NCBI GenBank assembly: GCA_016742095.1
Contig: JACVCJ010000006.1
Coordinates: 62,001 to 126,000 of the forward strand
From: Bacteroidia bacterium
GTDB lineage: Bacteria > Bacteroidota > Bacteroidia > CAIKAF01
Direction: 5' to 3'
Length of the DNA: 64,000 nt
Shown here: in pieces, positions 1 to 9,623 of the stretch
Position numbering within the stretch: the first letter of the stretch is position 1
How the letters are laid out: every line of letters begins with the position of its first letter
The notes under the pieces: model-generated
Seen by the model: only the letters and a program-made list of their open reading frames with translations
What the model was told of the DNA's origin: nothing
Database searches by the model: none
Program-made: the position numbers and the translations under genes

Positions 1-1612
1 ACATAGAATCCATATAGGCCCGCATAATATTGTGCATGGCCACCAGGGAATCGTGGTACAGGGCCATTACGGCATCGGCCTGCAGGTAATCGTAGGCATT
101 TACGGGCTGCTGGTAATTGGGCATGCCGGGCAGACCGGGAGCTCCGTTACCGCCGCGGATCATGGCATTGAACGAGGTATTGCCCGGTACGGTCGGATTG
201 GCAGGGGAGTTAAGTGCCCATAATTTTTTGTATTCGGCATTCCAGGCGCGCTGCGGATCGTTCTGGGCCTGGAACAGGTTCGATTCCAGCAGGCGTACGT
301 TCTGCATCAGGAAGGCCGTTACCACTGCATCGTAGGTCTTACCGGCATCTTCGTTGGTGGCATACATGCGGAAGAACCATTTGTCTTTTTCGCGGAATTC
401 GATCTTGTTCTGGAAAAAGAGAATGTCTTTCAGGTTGTAGCGGTTCTCGCCCTGGTACACCGTGGTACCGTATCCGAAATTACTCACGGCCATGGCCTCC
501 ACCTTGGGCGTGATCATAAAGTGCAGGGCCACATTGGCCTTGATGTTCTTGGAGTTGTAATTTACCAGGTCCGTTTCTTTATAACCGGTGCGGTAAATAT
601 AGCCCAGTCCCGGGAAGTTCTTGCGCGTAAGGCTGTCGCTCACCCAGTCGTACAGGCCGGCCAGGGCTTCGTCGCCATAGCGGTTCACGGCATCGTAACC
701 GCCGGGGTTGTCCTTGCCGGCTTCGCTGTCGGTAGAGGGATTGTAATTGGTCGCCTGCCAGTCATTGGCACGCATATAGTACATATTCACCTTGTAAGCG
801 AAGATATCGCGGCCTTTTTTGTTCTGGAATTTCTGTGCCCAGCGGGCGGCGCCTTCAAACAGGAGGCGTTCCCCGAATTTGGCCGAAACGCTGAGTCCCG
901 TAAAATCGAACGGACTTTTGGTCTCCATATTGATAACGCCGTTAAAGGCATTGGGGCCGTAGAACGAAGAAGAGGCGCCCTGTATGATGTCTACCCGTTT
1001 AATATCGAGCTCTGAGGAGCCCAGGAAGTTACCGAGCGAAAAGTTGAGGCCGGGCGACTGGTTGTCCACCCCGTCGATCAGCTGCAGCGAGCGTACCGGC
1101 GAGGTGCTGTTGAAACCGCGGGTATTGATCACTTTAAAACCGATGGAGGCCGAGGTAAGGTCTACGCCTTTCATATTTCCCAGGCCTTCGTAAAAGCTGG
1201 CCGAAGGCGTTTCCTTAATGGCGATGATGTCCATACTTTCCACGGTGAGCGGGGCCTGCTTCTGCTTTTCGGATATACGGCTGCCCGTAATTTCTACCGT
1301 ACCCAGGGCCTTCTGGTCGGGGTCCATTTTGATCACGATCTTTTCATTGGGCGACTTTACCTCGTATTCCTGTCTGGCATAGCCCAGGGCGCTTATCACC
1401 AGGGTAACCGGCAGCTTGGGAACGGTGAGGGTGAAATTTCCTTCCGGGTCGGTGCCCACCCCGTTGCGTGTGTCTTTCTGCATGACCGTTACGGCATACA
1501 TGGCTTCGCCGCTGCCCGCATCGGAAACTTTTCCGCTGATCTTTACCTGGGCCAGGGCGCTTGTAAGCGAAAGAAACAAAAAAGAAAGAAATAGGGTAAA
1601 CCGTTTTTTCAT
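1..1612 (-). CDS. TonB-dependent receptor, SusC/RagA-like (3' end cut by window edge)
   Basis: Outer-membrane receptor for TonB-driven uptake of an unidentified substrate. The first 537 residues are visible; the rest of the barrel lies beyond base 1. A signal peptide (MKKRFTLFLSFLFLSLTSA, then LAQ) is followed by a carboxypeptidase-regulatory-like domain at about residues 22-95 (VKISGKVSDAGSGEAMYAVT, later GNFTLTVPKLPV). A plug domain follows, with typical NTRGFN, LQLIDGVDN and IIQGASSSFYGPNAFNGVIN segments, and then the first barrel strands. The ATG at 1612-1610 gives a perfect signal peptide and sits downstream of a good promoter on the same strand. The substrate cannot be read from the sequence, and no SusD-like partner is visible because the downstream side is outside the window. 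Confidence 0.93.
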   Translation of the reverse strand, partial: MKKRFTLFLSFLFLSLTSALAQVKISGKVSDAGSGEAMYAVTVMQKDTRNGVGTDPEGNFTLTVPKLPVTLVISALGYARQEYEVKSPNEKIVIKMDPDQKALGTVEITGSRISEKQKQAPLTVESMDIIAIKETPSASFYEGLGNMKGVDLTSASIGFKVINTRGFNSTSPVRSLQLIDGVDNQSPGLNFSLGNFLGSSELDIKRVDIIQGASSSFYGPNAFNGVINMETKSPFDFTGLSVSAKFGERLLFEGAARWAQKFQNKKGRDIFAYKVNMYYMRANDWQATNYNPSTDSEAGKDNPGGYDAVNRYGDEALAGLYDWVSDSLTRKNFPGLGYIYRTGYKETDLVNYNSKNIKANVALHFMITPKVEAMAVSNFGYGTTVYQGENRYNLKDILFFQNKIEFREKDKWFFRMYATNEDAGKTYDAVVTAFLMQNVRLLESNLFQAQNDPQRAWNAEYKKLWALNSPANPTVPGNTSFNAMIRGGNGAPGLPGMPNYQQPVNAYDYLQADAVMALYHDSLVAMHNIMRAYMDSM

Positions 1613-1633
1613 AAGCTAACGTCGTAGGTTACA

Positions 1634-1664
1634 CAAAACTAATTTTTTTTTAATACCGGACAAG
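1634..1664 (-). promoter_or_regulatory. Promoter of the TonB receptor gene
   Basis: On the minus strand, CTTG (1664-1661), 19 bases, then TAGTTTTG (1641-1634) fits the Bacteroidota primary sigma pattern TTTG-N19-TAnnTTTG with one mismatch. It lies about 22 bases upstream of the ATG. Confidence 0.6.
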
Positions 1665-1762
1665 GGAATCACAAATTTTAATTTACCGGGGTACAAATAC
1701 GCTAAATGTAGTACAAGCGGGACGGAACAGCGGCCATACCTTTACAGTGCCAAATTATTTAT

Positions 1763-3580
1763 ATGTCTGCATCCCAAACACTCCGCACCGCACTGAACCT
1801 TGGGTTCATGAGTATCCTATATCTGCTTTCCGTATATACGTACGGACAGAGTTGCATCGATGATCTGGGCGAGTCTGCCCGTCGCCTGCATGCTTCCACG
1901 GAGGCCTATTCGCCTGCCGACGTTTCATGGGACTACGTAGATGACGAATACGTACCGGTAGGCGGGAATTACGATTCGCTGATATCGGCCGGTATGAGCC
2001 TTATCGACCGTATTTCTTCCTGTACCGATAACGGCGGATCGGGCCTGGCGGCTTTTGGTATATATAAGAAGGTACATGTGCTGCTCGACCTGTACAGCGT
2101 GGCACAGAAAACCGGTGACGATGACATGCAGGGCCGCCTGCTGGACAAAATGGAATACTTTTACCGTAACCGGACGGATATTCCAGAAAACATCCCGCAC
2201 AGCTCCGGGGGCTCAAACTATACCGTGAAATTCACTTCCGCAGATCAGGCCGAACTCTGGTATGGTATTAAGGAACGCCGCGGCAAATGGCTGTATTCGG
2301 CCCGCCGCTATAAGGAGGCGGTCAGTTCGCTGAAAAACTGTTACGAAAACCGCAACAGTTATAAAATGGGTTCCGACGGCTCCCTGATGTACGCGCACGC
2401 CCTTATCCGCAATGGCGAAAGCCGGGGTACCTACTTTCCTCCGCTTGCCTACAGCATTACCCGCCTGGGCGACGATTATATGAACTGGAACGGGAAAGAC
2501 AGCACCATATACAACAACCGTAAATTTGTGCTGAACAATATACTGAACTATGAATATGCCACTACGGCTGCCCGTAAATACGATAACAACGCCATCGACC
2601 CCGATGGTAAATACCGCGCCGAAATAGCCCGCGGACTCTATTACCTGGACGATGCCGCGCTATCCGGACGTTTTGCCCGGGAAGCCGCCGACTCTTCGCG
2701 CGATGCAGAGTTCGCTTATTTCATCCTGGAAAAGATCGCCATAAAAGATGCCTACAACAGCAGTGCCGATGAAAAAGCCGCCCTGCAGATCCTGAACAAT
2801 GCCCTGCCGCGTATGCAGAACATTCCGGAAGTGCAGAAGGCGCGGGCTTCCTTTGTTACGGCGGGTAACAGTATGTACACGGCCAATGCCGACCGCCGCA
2901 TTGCCGAAATCGAGGAGGCACAGCGCCTGGCGGCAAAACGGGAACGTATGCTGGCCTATCGCCGCAGTATAAGCGTTACGCCCACGATAGAGCTCATAGG
3001 CCTGCCCCTGGGTCACGCACTGATGGGTTTGCGTATACGCAAGGGCAAGGTGCTCAATGAGCTGAATTTCGATTATGTATACAATGGTAAAACACGTTAC
3101 CGTTTCGGCGGCTATCGTGATAAACCGGCCAAGGTCTCTTCGCCGTTCCGCTATACCGGGTTCAGCGTGGGATACGGACTCAGTTACCTGATCCCCAGCA
3201 ATACCAGGTACCGCAAAGGCCGCAGCATTATGAACGGAGCTACCGTGGGCTTTGACCTGCGTTACAGCCAGTGGAACCTGGAGGCCCGCTCGGTGAACCG
3301 CTACAGCGATGCCGAAATGACCCAGTACCTGGGCAACACCGCCGTAAACCCGGTAACCCGCCGCTTTGAACTGGCCGTGCGTACGGGCTACCTGTTCCAG
3401 ACCCGCTGGGTATCATTCGACTATTACCTGGGTATAGGCATCGGTTACCGCACCTTATCGGATAAGGGTACCGATTACCGCAACGAGTACTGGACGGACG
3501 ATCATTACCACAGCGGCCGTTTCAACAAACTGTACGCGCCTTTCCGTTTTGGTATACGCCTGGGCTTTAATATCCTTTAG
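1763..3580 (+). CDS. Secreted/outer-membrane protein: helical repeats plus C-terminal barrel-like domain
   Basis: I do not recognise a named family. The 605-residue product starts with a hydrophobic leader ending near TYGQS (about residue 30). A long alpha-helical, repeat-like part (about 50-400) follows, with tetratricopeptide-like pieces such as RRYKEAVSSLKNCYENRN. The last 200 residues alternate polar and aromatic residues in short strands (e.g. RFGGYRD, GFSVGYGLSYLIP, FELAVRTGYLFQTRW, APFRFGIRLGFNIL), as in an outer-membrane barrel ending in a hydrophobic strand. A TACCTTTA element at 1737-1744 lies just upstream of the ATG. The gene is convergent with the next one and the stop codons overlap. 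Outer-membrane placement is an inference from strand pattern only. Confidence 0.8.
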   Translation: MSASQTLRTALNLGFMSILYLLSVYTYGQSCIDDLGESARRLHASTEAYSPADVSWDYVDDEYVPVGGNYDSLISAGMSLIDRISSCTDNGGSGLAAFGIYKKVHVLLDLYSVAQKTGDDDMQGRLLDKMEYFYRNRTDIPENIPHSSGGSNYTVKFTSADQAELWYGIKERRGKWLYSARRYKEAVSSLKNCYENRNSYKMGSDGSLMYAHALIRNGESRGTYFPPLAYSITRLGDDYMNWNGKDSTIYNNRKFVLNNILNYEYATTAARKYDNNAIDPDGKYRAEIARGLYYLDDAALSGRFAREAADSSRDAEFAYFILEKIAIKDAYNSSADEKAALQILNNALPRMQNIPEVQKARASFVTAGNSMYTANADRRIAEIEEAQRLAAKRERMLAYRRSISVTPTIELIGLPLGHALMGLRIRKGKVLNELNFDYVYNGKTRYRFGGYRDKPAKVSSPFRYTGFSVGYGLSYLIPSNTRYRKGRSIMNGATVGFDLRYSQWNLEARSVNRYSDAEMTQYLGNTAVNPVTRRFELAVRTGYLFQTRWVSFDYYLGIGIGYRTLSDKGTDYRNEYWTDDHYHSGRFNKLYAPFRFGIRLGFNIL

Positions 3581-3936
3581 GGGATCAGGGTAAAAACGTC
3601 CGGGCTCAGCAGTCCGTCGTTCACCGTGTATCGCTGCAGGGCTTTCAGCCGGAAGGCGTCCCGGAGCACGGCGGTAATGTCCGTATCTTCCGTGGCGGGT
3701 ACCAGCAGGGCCTCCGATCCGGTCAGTTCCAGGATGCGGCGCAACCGGATCATCTCTTCCGGAAGTATGTCCCCGCCGCTGACGATGGCATCGATATGCT
3801 GGCGGAAGAGCATTTCCAGCGCTTCTTCCGCTGTGTTACGAACGCTGATCTTCAGGTCCGCATTGTTTTCAAGGGCTTTTTGTACGCGGCCGGTAAACAC
3901 AGCATCGCCGCTCAGTACGATGATCTCTTTTTTCAT
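3577..3936 (-). CDS. Degenerate response-regulator receiver-like protein
   Basis: A 119-residue protein with the size and beta/alpha rhythm of a single CheY-like receiver domain (KKEIIVLSGDAVFTGRVQKAL, then ISVRNTAEEALEMLFRQHID). The usual acidic pair at the end of strand 1 is reduced to one Asp, and the phosphoacceptor position after strand 3 reads AIVSGGDIL, with no Asp where it is expected. No clear conserved Lys is seen at the end of strand 5. It is therefore probably a pseudo-receiver that cannot be phosphorylated in the normal way. It lies 18 bases downstream of the pirin gene on the same strand, so the two are probably co-transcribed. Confidence 0.65.
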   Translation of the reverse strand: MKKEIIVLSGDAVFTGRVQKALENNADLKISVRNTAEEALEMLFRQHIDAIVSGGDILPEEMIRLRRILELTGSEALLVPATEDTDITAVLRDAFRLKALQRYTVNDGLLSPDVFTLIP

Positions 3937-3954
3937 GGTCCTTTTTCTCCTTTC

Positions 3955-4821
3955 TTACATGTGCATAGGCACTTCCATCAGCAGGATCTTAGAAGCTGCC
4001 AGTGTTTTGATCTGTATGGACGAAGCATCCCAGATGCCCAGTCCGTCACGTTTGCCGAGTTTCTGTCCGGCAATTTCTGCTTCGCCTTCGATCATAAAGG
4101 CATATATGCCGTTCGTGGCGTCTTTCAGGGTGTAGGTACGTTCCAGTCCGGCATCCAGGTCGCCCATGTGGAACCAGGCCCGCTGGTTGATCCATACGCC
4201 TTTATCGTTCTCATTGGGAGAAAGTACCTGTACCAGTTCATTCTTTACATACAGATCGCGTATGGCCACCTGGTCGTAACGGGGTTTCACGTTCTTTTTA
4301 TCGGGGAACAGCCATATCTGCAGGAAACGGACCTCCTTATCGGCATTTTTGTTGTATTCACTGTGAAAGATACCGGTACCGGCGCTCATCACCTGTATGT
4401 CGCCCTCGCGGATCACGGTGGAATTGCCCATGCTGTCTTTGTGTTCCAGGTCGCCGTAGAGTGGTATGGAAATGATCTCCATATTGTCGTGCGGGTGGGT
4501 ACCAAAGCCTTTGCCGGCCTGCACAATATCGTCGTTCAGGACGCGCAGCACGCCAAAATGAGTGCGTTCGGGGTTGTAATAATTGGCAAAACTGAAAGTA
4601 TGCCGGCTTTCGAGCCATCCGTGACTGGCATGGCCTCTTGAATCGGATGTATGCAATACTGTGTTCATCGTAATATCCTTTTTGTTGGGTAAATGATTAA
4701 AGCCTGCCTGGGGTAGTTCTTTTTCGGTCTCCTCTTTGCCGGAGCCGGCCGTTATCAGGGGTACGCAGCCCAGTGCTGCGGCTCCTGCCAGACCGGTCCT
4801 GAGAAATTTTTTACGGTCCAT
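3955..4821 (-). CDS. Pirin family protein with N-terminal export-like signal
   Basis: Cupin-fold pirin; family members are iron-containing regulators or quercetinase-like dioxygenases. The core starts at NTVLHTSDSRGHASHGWLES. The metal-site motifs are present: FGTHPHDNMEII, then the GDIQVMSAGTGIFHSEYN segment. The ATG at 4821 has a strong GGAGG five bases upstream and adds MDRKKFLRTGLAGAAALGC, which looks like a twin-arginine-type or lipoprotein leader in weak form (RKKFL rather than RRxFL; ALGC rather than a standard lipobox). A second possible start at 4668 (MNTVLHTS) would give an ordinary cytoplasmic pirin and has AAGGA upstream. I prefer 4821 because of its ribosome binding site. Divergent from ychF. 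Confidence 0.85.
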   Translation of the reverse strand: MDRKKFLRTGLAGAAALGCVPLITAGSGKEETEKELPQAGFNHLPNKKDITMNTVLHTSDSRGHASHGWLESRHTFSFANYYNPERTHFGVLRVLNDDIVQAGKGFGTHPHDNMEIISIPLYGDLEHKDSMGNSTVIREGDIQVMSAGTGIFHSEYNKNADKEVRFLQIWLFPDKKNVKPRYDQVAIRDLYVKNELVQVLSPNENDKGVWINQRAWFHMGDLDAGLERTYTLKDATNGIYAFMIEGEAEIAGQKLGKRDGLGIWDASSIQIKTLAASKILLMEVPMHM

Positions 4822-4941
4822 TTTTCCTCCTTTTTTTACAGTACAAAGTTCCGGCACGGCTTCTGCATCCGAAATGCCAAAAGCAGGGTTAGTAAGGTAA
4901 AAATGAAGGAAAGGACGCCTTCTGCCTTTCAAACATTTGGC

Positions 4942-4949
4942 TATCTTTG
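4942..4949 (+). promoter_or_regulatory. -7 element upstream of ychF
   Basis: TATCTTTG matches the Bacteroidota -7 consensus TAnnTTTG and ends 20 bases before the ychF ATG. No clear TTTG is seen at the expected -33 distance. Confidence 0.45.
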
Positions 4950-4969
4950 CGCCTTCAAAACCAGATCAT

Positions 4970-6070
4970 ATGTCATTGAAGTGCGGTATCGTAGGCCTGC
5001 CCAACGTAGGTAAATCAACATTATTCAACTGTGTATCCAGTGCCAAAGCCCAGGCGGCCAATTTCCCTTTCTGTACCATCGAGCCCAATGTGGGCACGGT
5101 AACCGTTCCCGACGAACGCCTTACCAGACTGTCGGAGCTGGTAAAGCCCGAACGCCTGGTGCCGGCCGTTACGGAAATTGTGGACATCGCCGGCCTGGTA
5201 AAAGGGGCTCACAAAGGCGAGGGCCTGGGAAACCAGTTCCTGAGCAATATCCGCGAGTGCGACGCCATTATTCACGTACTGCGCTGCTTCGATAACGACA
5301 ACATCGTACACGTGGACGGCAGCGTGGACCCGGTACGCGATAAAGAGATCATCGATACCGAACTGCAGCTGAAAGACCTCGACAGCGTGGAGAAACGTAT
5401 ACAGAAGGTAGAAAAACAGGCCAAGACCGGCGGCGATAAAGACGCCAAAAAGCTGTTCGACCTGCTTACCATTATAAAGGCACACCTGCTGCAGGGCAAG
5501 AGCGTACGTTCGGCCCCGGTGGCTGAAGAAGACCGGGAGCTGATCGCTGACCTAGGTCTGCTGACCGATAAGCCCGTGCTGTACCTCTGCAATGTGGACG
5601 AGAATTCGGCTAAAACCGGCAATGCACACGTAGAGCGCGTACGCGAGGCCGTAAAGGACGAAAATGCCGAAGTACTGGTGCTGGCCGTGGCCATCGAAAG
5701 CGATATCGCCGGACTGGAGACCTATGAAGAAAAAATGATGTTCCTGGAAGAGATCGGGCTCGAAGAACCGGGTGTGAACCGCCTGATCAAAACGGCCTAT
5801 CACCTGCTGAACCTGCAGACCTATTTTACGGCCGGGGTGAAGGAAGTGCGTGCCTGGACCATTAAAAAAGGCTTTAAGGCCCCGCAGGCCGCCGCGGTGA
5901 TCCATACCGACTTTGAAAAAGGTTTTATCCGTGCCGAAGTGATCAAATACGCCGATTTTATCCACTATGGCAGCGAAAGTGCCTGCCGCGACAACGGTAA
6001 ACTGAGCGTGGAAGGCAAGGAATACGTGGTGCAGGACGGAGACATCATGCACTTCCGTTTTAACGTATAA
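4970..6070 (+). CDS. ychF: Redox-regulated ATPase/GTPase YchF
   Basis: Obg-family P-loop NTPase of 366 residues, the usual length. YchF/OLA1 proteins bind ATP as well as GTP and associate with ribosomes. Visible motifs are the P-loop GLPNVGKST near residue 10, VDIAGLVKGAHKGEGLGNQFL (G3 plus the family signature, given here only as landmarks), and a NVDE segment in place of the usual NKxD, as expected for this subfamily. The C-terminal TGS-like domain ends with EGKEYVVQDGDIMHFRFNV. The ATG at 4970 gives the family-typical start MSLKCGIVG; upstream in-frame codons overlap the promoter and are not used. A terminator follows. Confidence 0.97.
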   Translation: MSLKCGIVGLPNVGKSTLFNCVSSAKAQAANFPFCTIEPNVGTVTVPDERLTRLSELVKPERLVPAVTEIVDIAGLVKGAHKGEGLGNQFLSNIRECDAIIHVLRCFDNDNIVHVDGSVDPVRDKEIIDTELQLKDLDSVEKRIQKVEKQAKTGGDKDAKKLFDLLTIIKAHLLQGKSVRSAPVAEEDRELIADLGLLTDKPVLYLCNVDENSAKTGNAHVERVREAVKDENAEVLVLAVAIESDIAGLETYEEKMMFLEEIGLEEPGVNRLIKTAYHLLNLQTYFTAGVKEVRAWTIKKGFKAPQAAAVIHTDFEKGFIRAEVIKYADFIHYGSESACRDNGKLSVEGKEYVVQDGDIMHFRFNV

Positions 6071-6100
6071 GATACAAAAAAAACAGCATATTTCCAACAG

Positions 6101-6133
6101 AAAGCGGGGGCGATGGTCTCCGCTTTTTTTGTT
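6101..6133 (+). terminator. Rho-independent terminator after ychF
   Basis: AAAGCGG (6101-6107) pairs with CCGCTTT (6120-6126) and is followed by a run of T. Confidence 0.7.
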
Positions 6134-6210
6134 TTACACATGCGAGTGCCTGTAAATGCCCCGATTGTGTTTTTTTGTGAAAGAAGTTTCCGGAATTTGT
6201 GCCCGACCTG

Positions 6211-8250
<2,040 letters not shown>

Positions 8251-8252
8251 AA

Positions 8253-8465
8253 TTACATAGAGACCCTTTCGGGGGGCAGGGTACGGCGCATACGTTTTTC
8301 AAGCGGCATAAGTGTGTTTCCCCTTCTTTTAAGGACGCCTTCCTTTACTTTTTGCTCAAACCATGCGTTGGCAGCCTCGAGTTCTGCCAGTTTTTTATCA
8401 TCGCTGAGCAACAGCGACTGCTGCGTAAGCAGGGTAACTAAATTTTCGGAAATAAGGGACATCAT
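8253..8465 (-). CDS. Small hypothetical protein overlapping the Clp-fold protease gene
   Basis: A 70-residue, charged, mostly helical protein (LISENLVTLLTQQSLLLSDD, then KKLAELEAANAWFEQKVKEG). I do not recognise the family. Its ATG overlaps the stop of the protease gene by four bases (ATGA), the standard arrangement for coupled translation, so it is probably real and functionally tied to that protease. No signal peptide or membrane segment. It ends two bases from the stop of the convergent lipoprotein gene. Confidence 0.65.
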   Translation of the reverse strand: MMSLISENLVTLLTQQSLLLSDDKKLAELEAANAWFEQKVKEGVLKRRGNTLMPLEKRMRRTLPPERVSM

Positions 8466-9325
8466 TCAAGAATTTTTCTGGTTAATACAAATATAGTAAA
8501 TTGCTGCGAATCTGCATAACCGGAAACTAATCTGTGGTAATTTTTTATAAGTTCGCAGGCAGCGGGATCATGTGAAAAATCGCGTACGCGCAGTTTTATT
8601 TCTTCCTGAAGAGTGTGCATATGTATGGGCCTGCCATGAAGTTTCCAGCGGTTATTATTGCTCAGGCTCCGGGCAATTTCAAGAGCGCGTTGTTCCTGCT
8701 CTGCCGGGGAGGATAAGGGTAATTCCTTAGTGTCCTCCGTAACTTCATTCCTGAAATTGTATTTTACAAGCCAGTCTTTCACCAGGTCTTCTGCCAGACT
8801 TTTAGCCTGCTCATAACCCCGCAGTTCGGCCAGGTCGATATCTTTCAGAATAAGGAATTCTGCCTGTGTAAAATCGGGTTCCTGCGCACGCTGCATCAGT
8901 TCGGCCACTTTGTCGAGGTAGGCGAGTGCCGCTACCCAGCGTCCTTCTTTATTCTGAACTTGCGGATCAATCGGACCCAGTACCGAGGAATAGTCCATAT
9001 AGATATGATCGCCGCTCATACAGAAAATGGTACCGGCGCTGTACGCATAATCGGGAATAAGAAAATTCACTTCCCGGTAATGATGCCGGATTATGTTCAC
9101 ATATCTCTCTACGGCGGTAGCGCTTCCTCCCGGTGTGGTAAGCAGTATCAGCAGTTTTTCTCTTTTGCCGGGATCCGCGGCCAGTTCTTCGGTGATCGCT
9201 TTTATCCGGGATTCAAAACCATCCGTGATCTGTCCGTAATAGGTGAGAATATCGGAGCCGAAGTGATGCTCCAGGCACAGCAGCATGCTGCGCAGTGTGT
9301 TTTTTACTGCGAATTCTAAAGTCAT
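8462..9325 (-). CDS. SDH-family Clp-fold serine proteinase
   Basis: A 287-residue protein of the serine dehydrogenase proteinase family, which has the ClpP/SppA crotonase-like fold. The evidence is LLILLTTPGGSATAVERYV (oxyanion region), FLIPDYAYSAGTIFCMSGD with the likely nucleophile Ser96, and DYSSVLGPIDPQV, the region expected to carry the rest of the active site. No signal peptide or transmembrane segment is seen, so it should be cytosolic or peripheral. The C-terminal 90 residues are helical and charged. Followed at a four-base overlap by a 70-residue protein that may be its partner. The substrate is unknown. Confidence 0.85.
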   Translation of the reverse strand: MTLEFAVKNTLRSMLLCLEHHFGSDILTYYGQITDGFESRIKAITEELAADPGKREKLLILLTTPGGSATAVERYVNIIRHHYREVNFLIPDYAYSAGTIFCMSGDHIYMDYSSVLGPIDPQVQNKEGRWVAALAYLDKVAELMQRAQEPDFTQAEFLILKDIDLAELRGYEQAKSLAEDLVKDWLVKYNFRNEVTEDTKELPLSSPAEQEQRALEIARSLSNNNRWKLHGRPIHMHTLQEEIKLRVRDFSHDPAACELIKNYHRLVSGYADSQQFTIFVLTRKILE

Positions 9326-9486
9326 TGGTAAACGTATTTGAAGCCTAATGTAGCAAATAGAGGCCGACTGCCAGTTTCCTGTGCAAACTTAGCCGTCTGT
9401 TACACGTTTTTGTGGCTGTACCTGAACCTGTTAAAATGAACTTGCAGGAATAACGCGGAAAAGTTTCATTTTCATTACGGAATTAT

Positions 9487-9494
9487 TACTTTTG
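9487..9494 (+). promoter_or_regulatory. -7 element of the SRP RNA gene
   Basis: TACTTTTG fits TAnnTTTG and ends just before the RNA. TTTC at 9464-9467 lies 19 bases upstream as a near -33 box. Confidence 0.55.
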
Positions 9495-9497
9495 CAG

Positions 9498-9597
9498 TGG
9501 CAAGTCTTACACGACCAGTCTCCTTTTGAACCTCCCCAGGACCGGAAGGTAGCAAGGATAGAAAGTCGTAGCGGTGCGATGTAAGTAACTTGCCATT
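9498..9597 (+). ncRNA. ffs: Signal recognition particle RNA (small bacterial type, 4.5S)
   Basis: The RNA scaffold of SRP, which binds Ffh and targets membrane proteins. The ends pair (TGGCAAGTCTTAC at 9498-9510 with GTAAGTAACTTGCCA at 9581-9595). The apical domain holds the conserved Ffh-binding pieces: CCTCCCCAGGACCGGAAGGT, with the GGAA tetraloop at 9543-9546, then AGCAAGGATAG. A T run follows at 9596-9601. The exact ends are estimated from the terminal helix. Confidence 0.93.
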
Positions 9598-9623
9598 TTT
9601 TGTGCCCGGAAGTTTCGTTCCGT

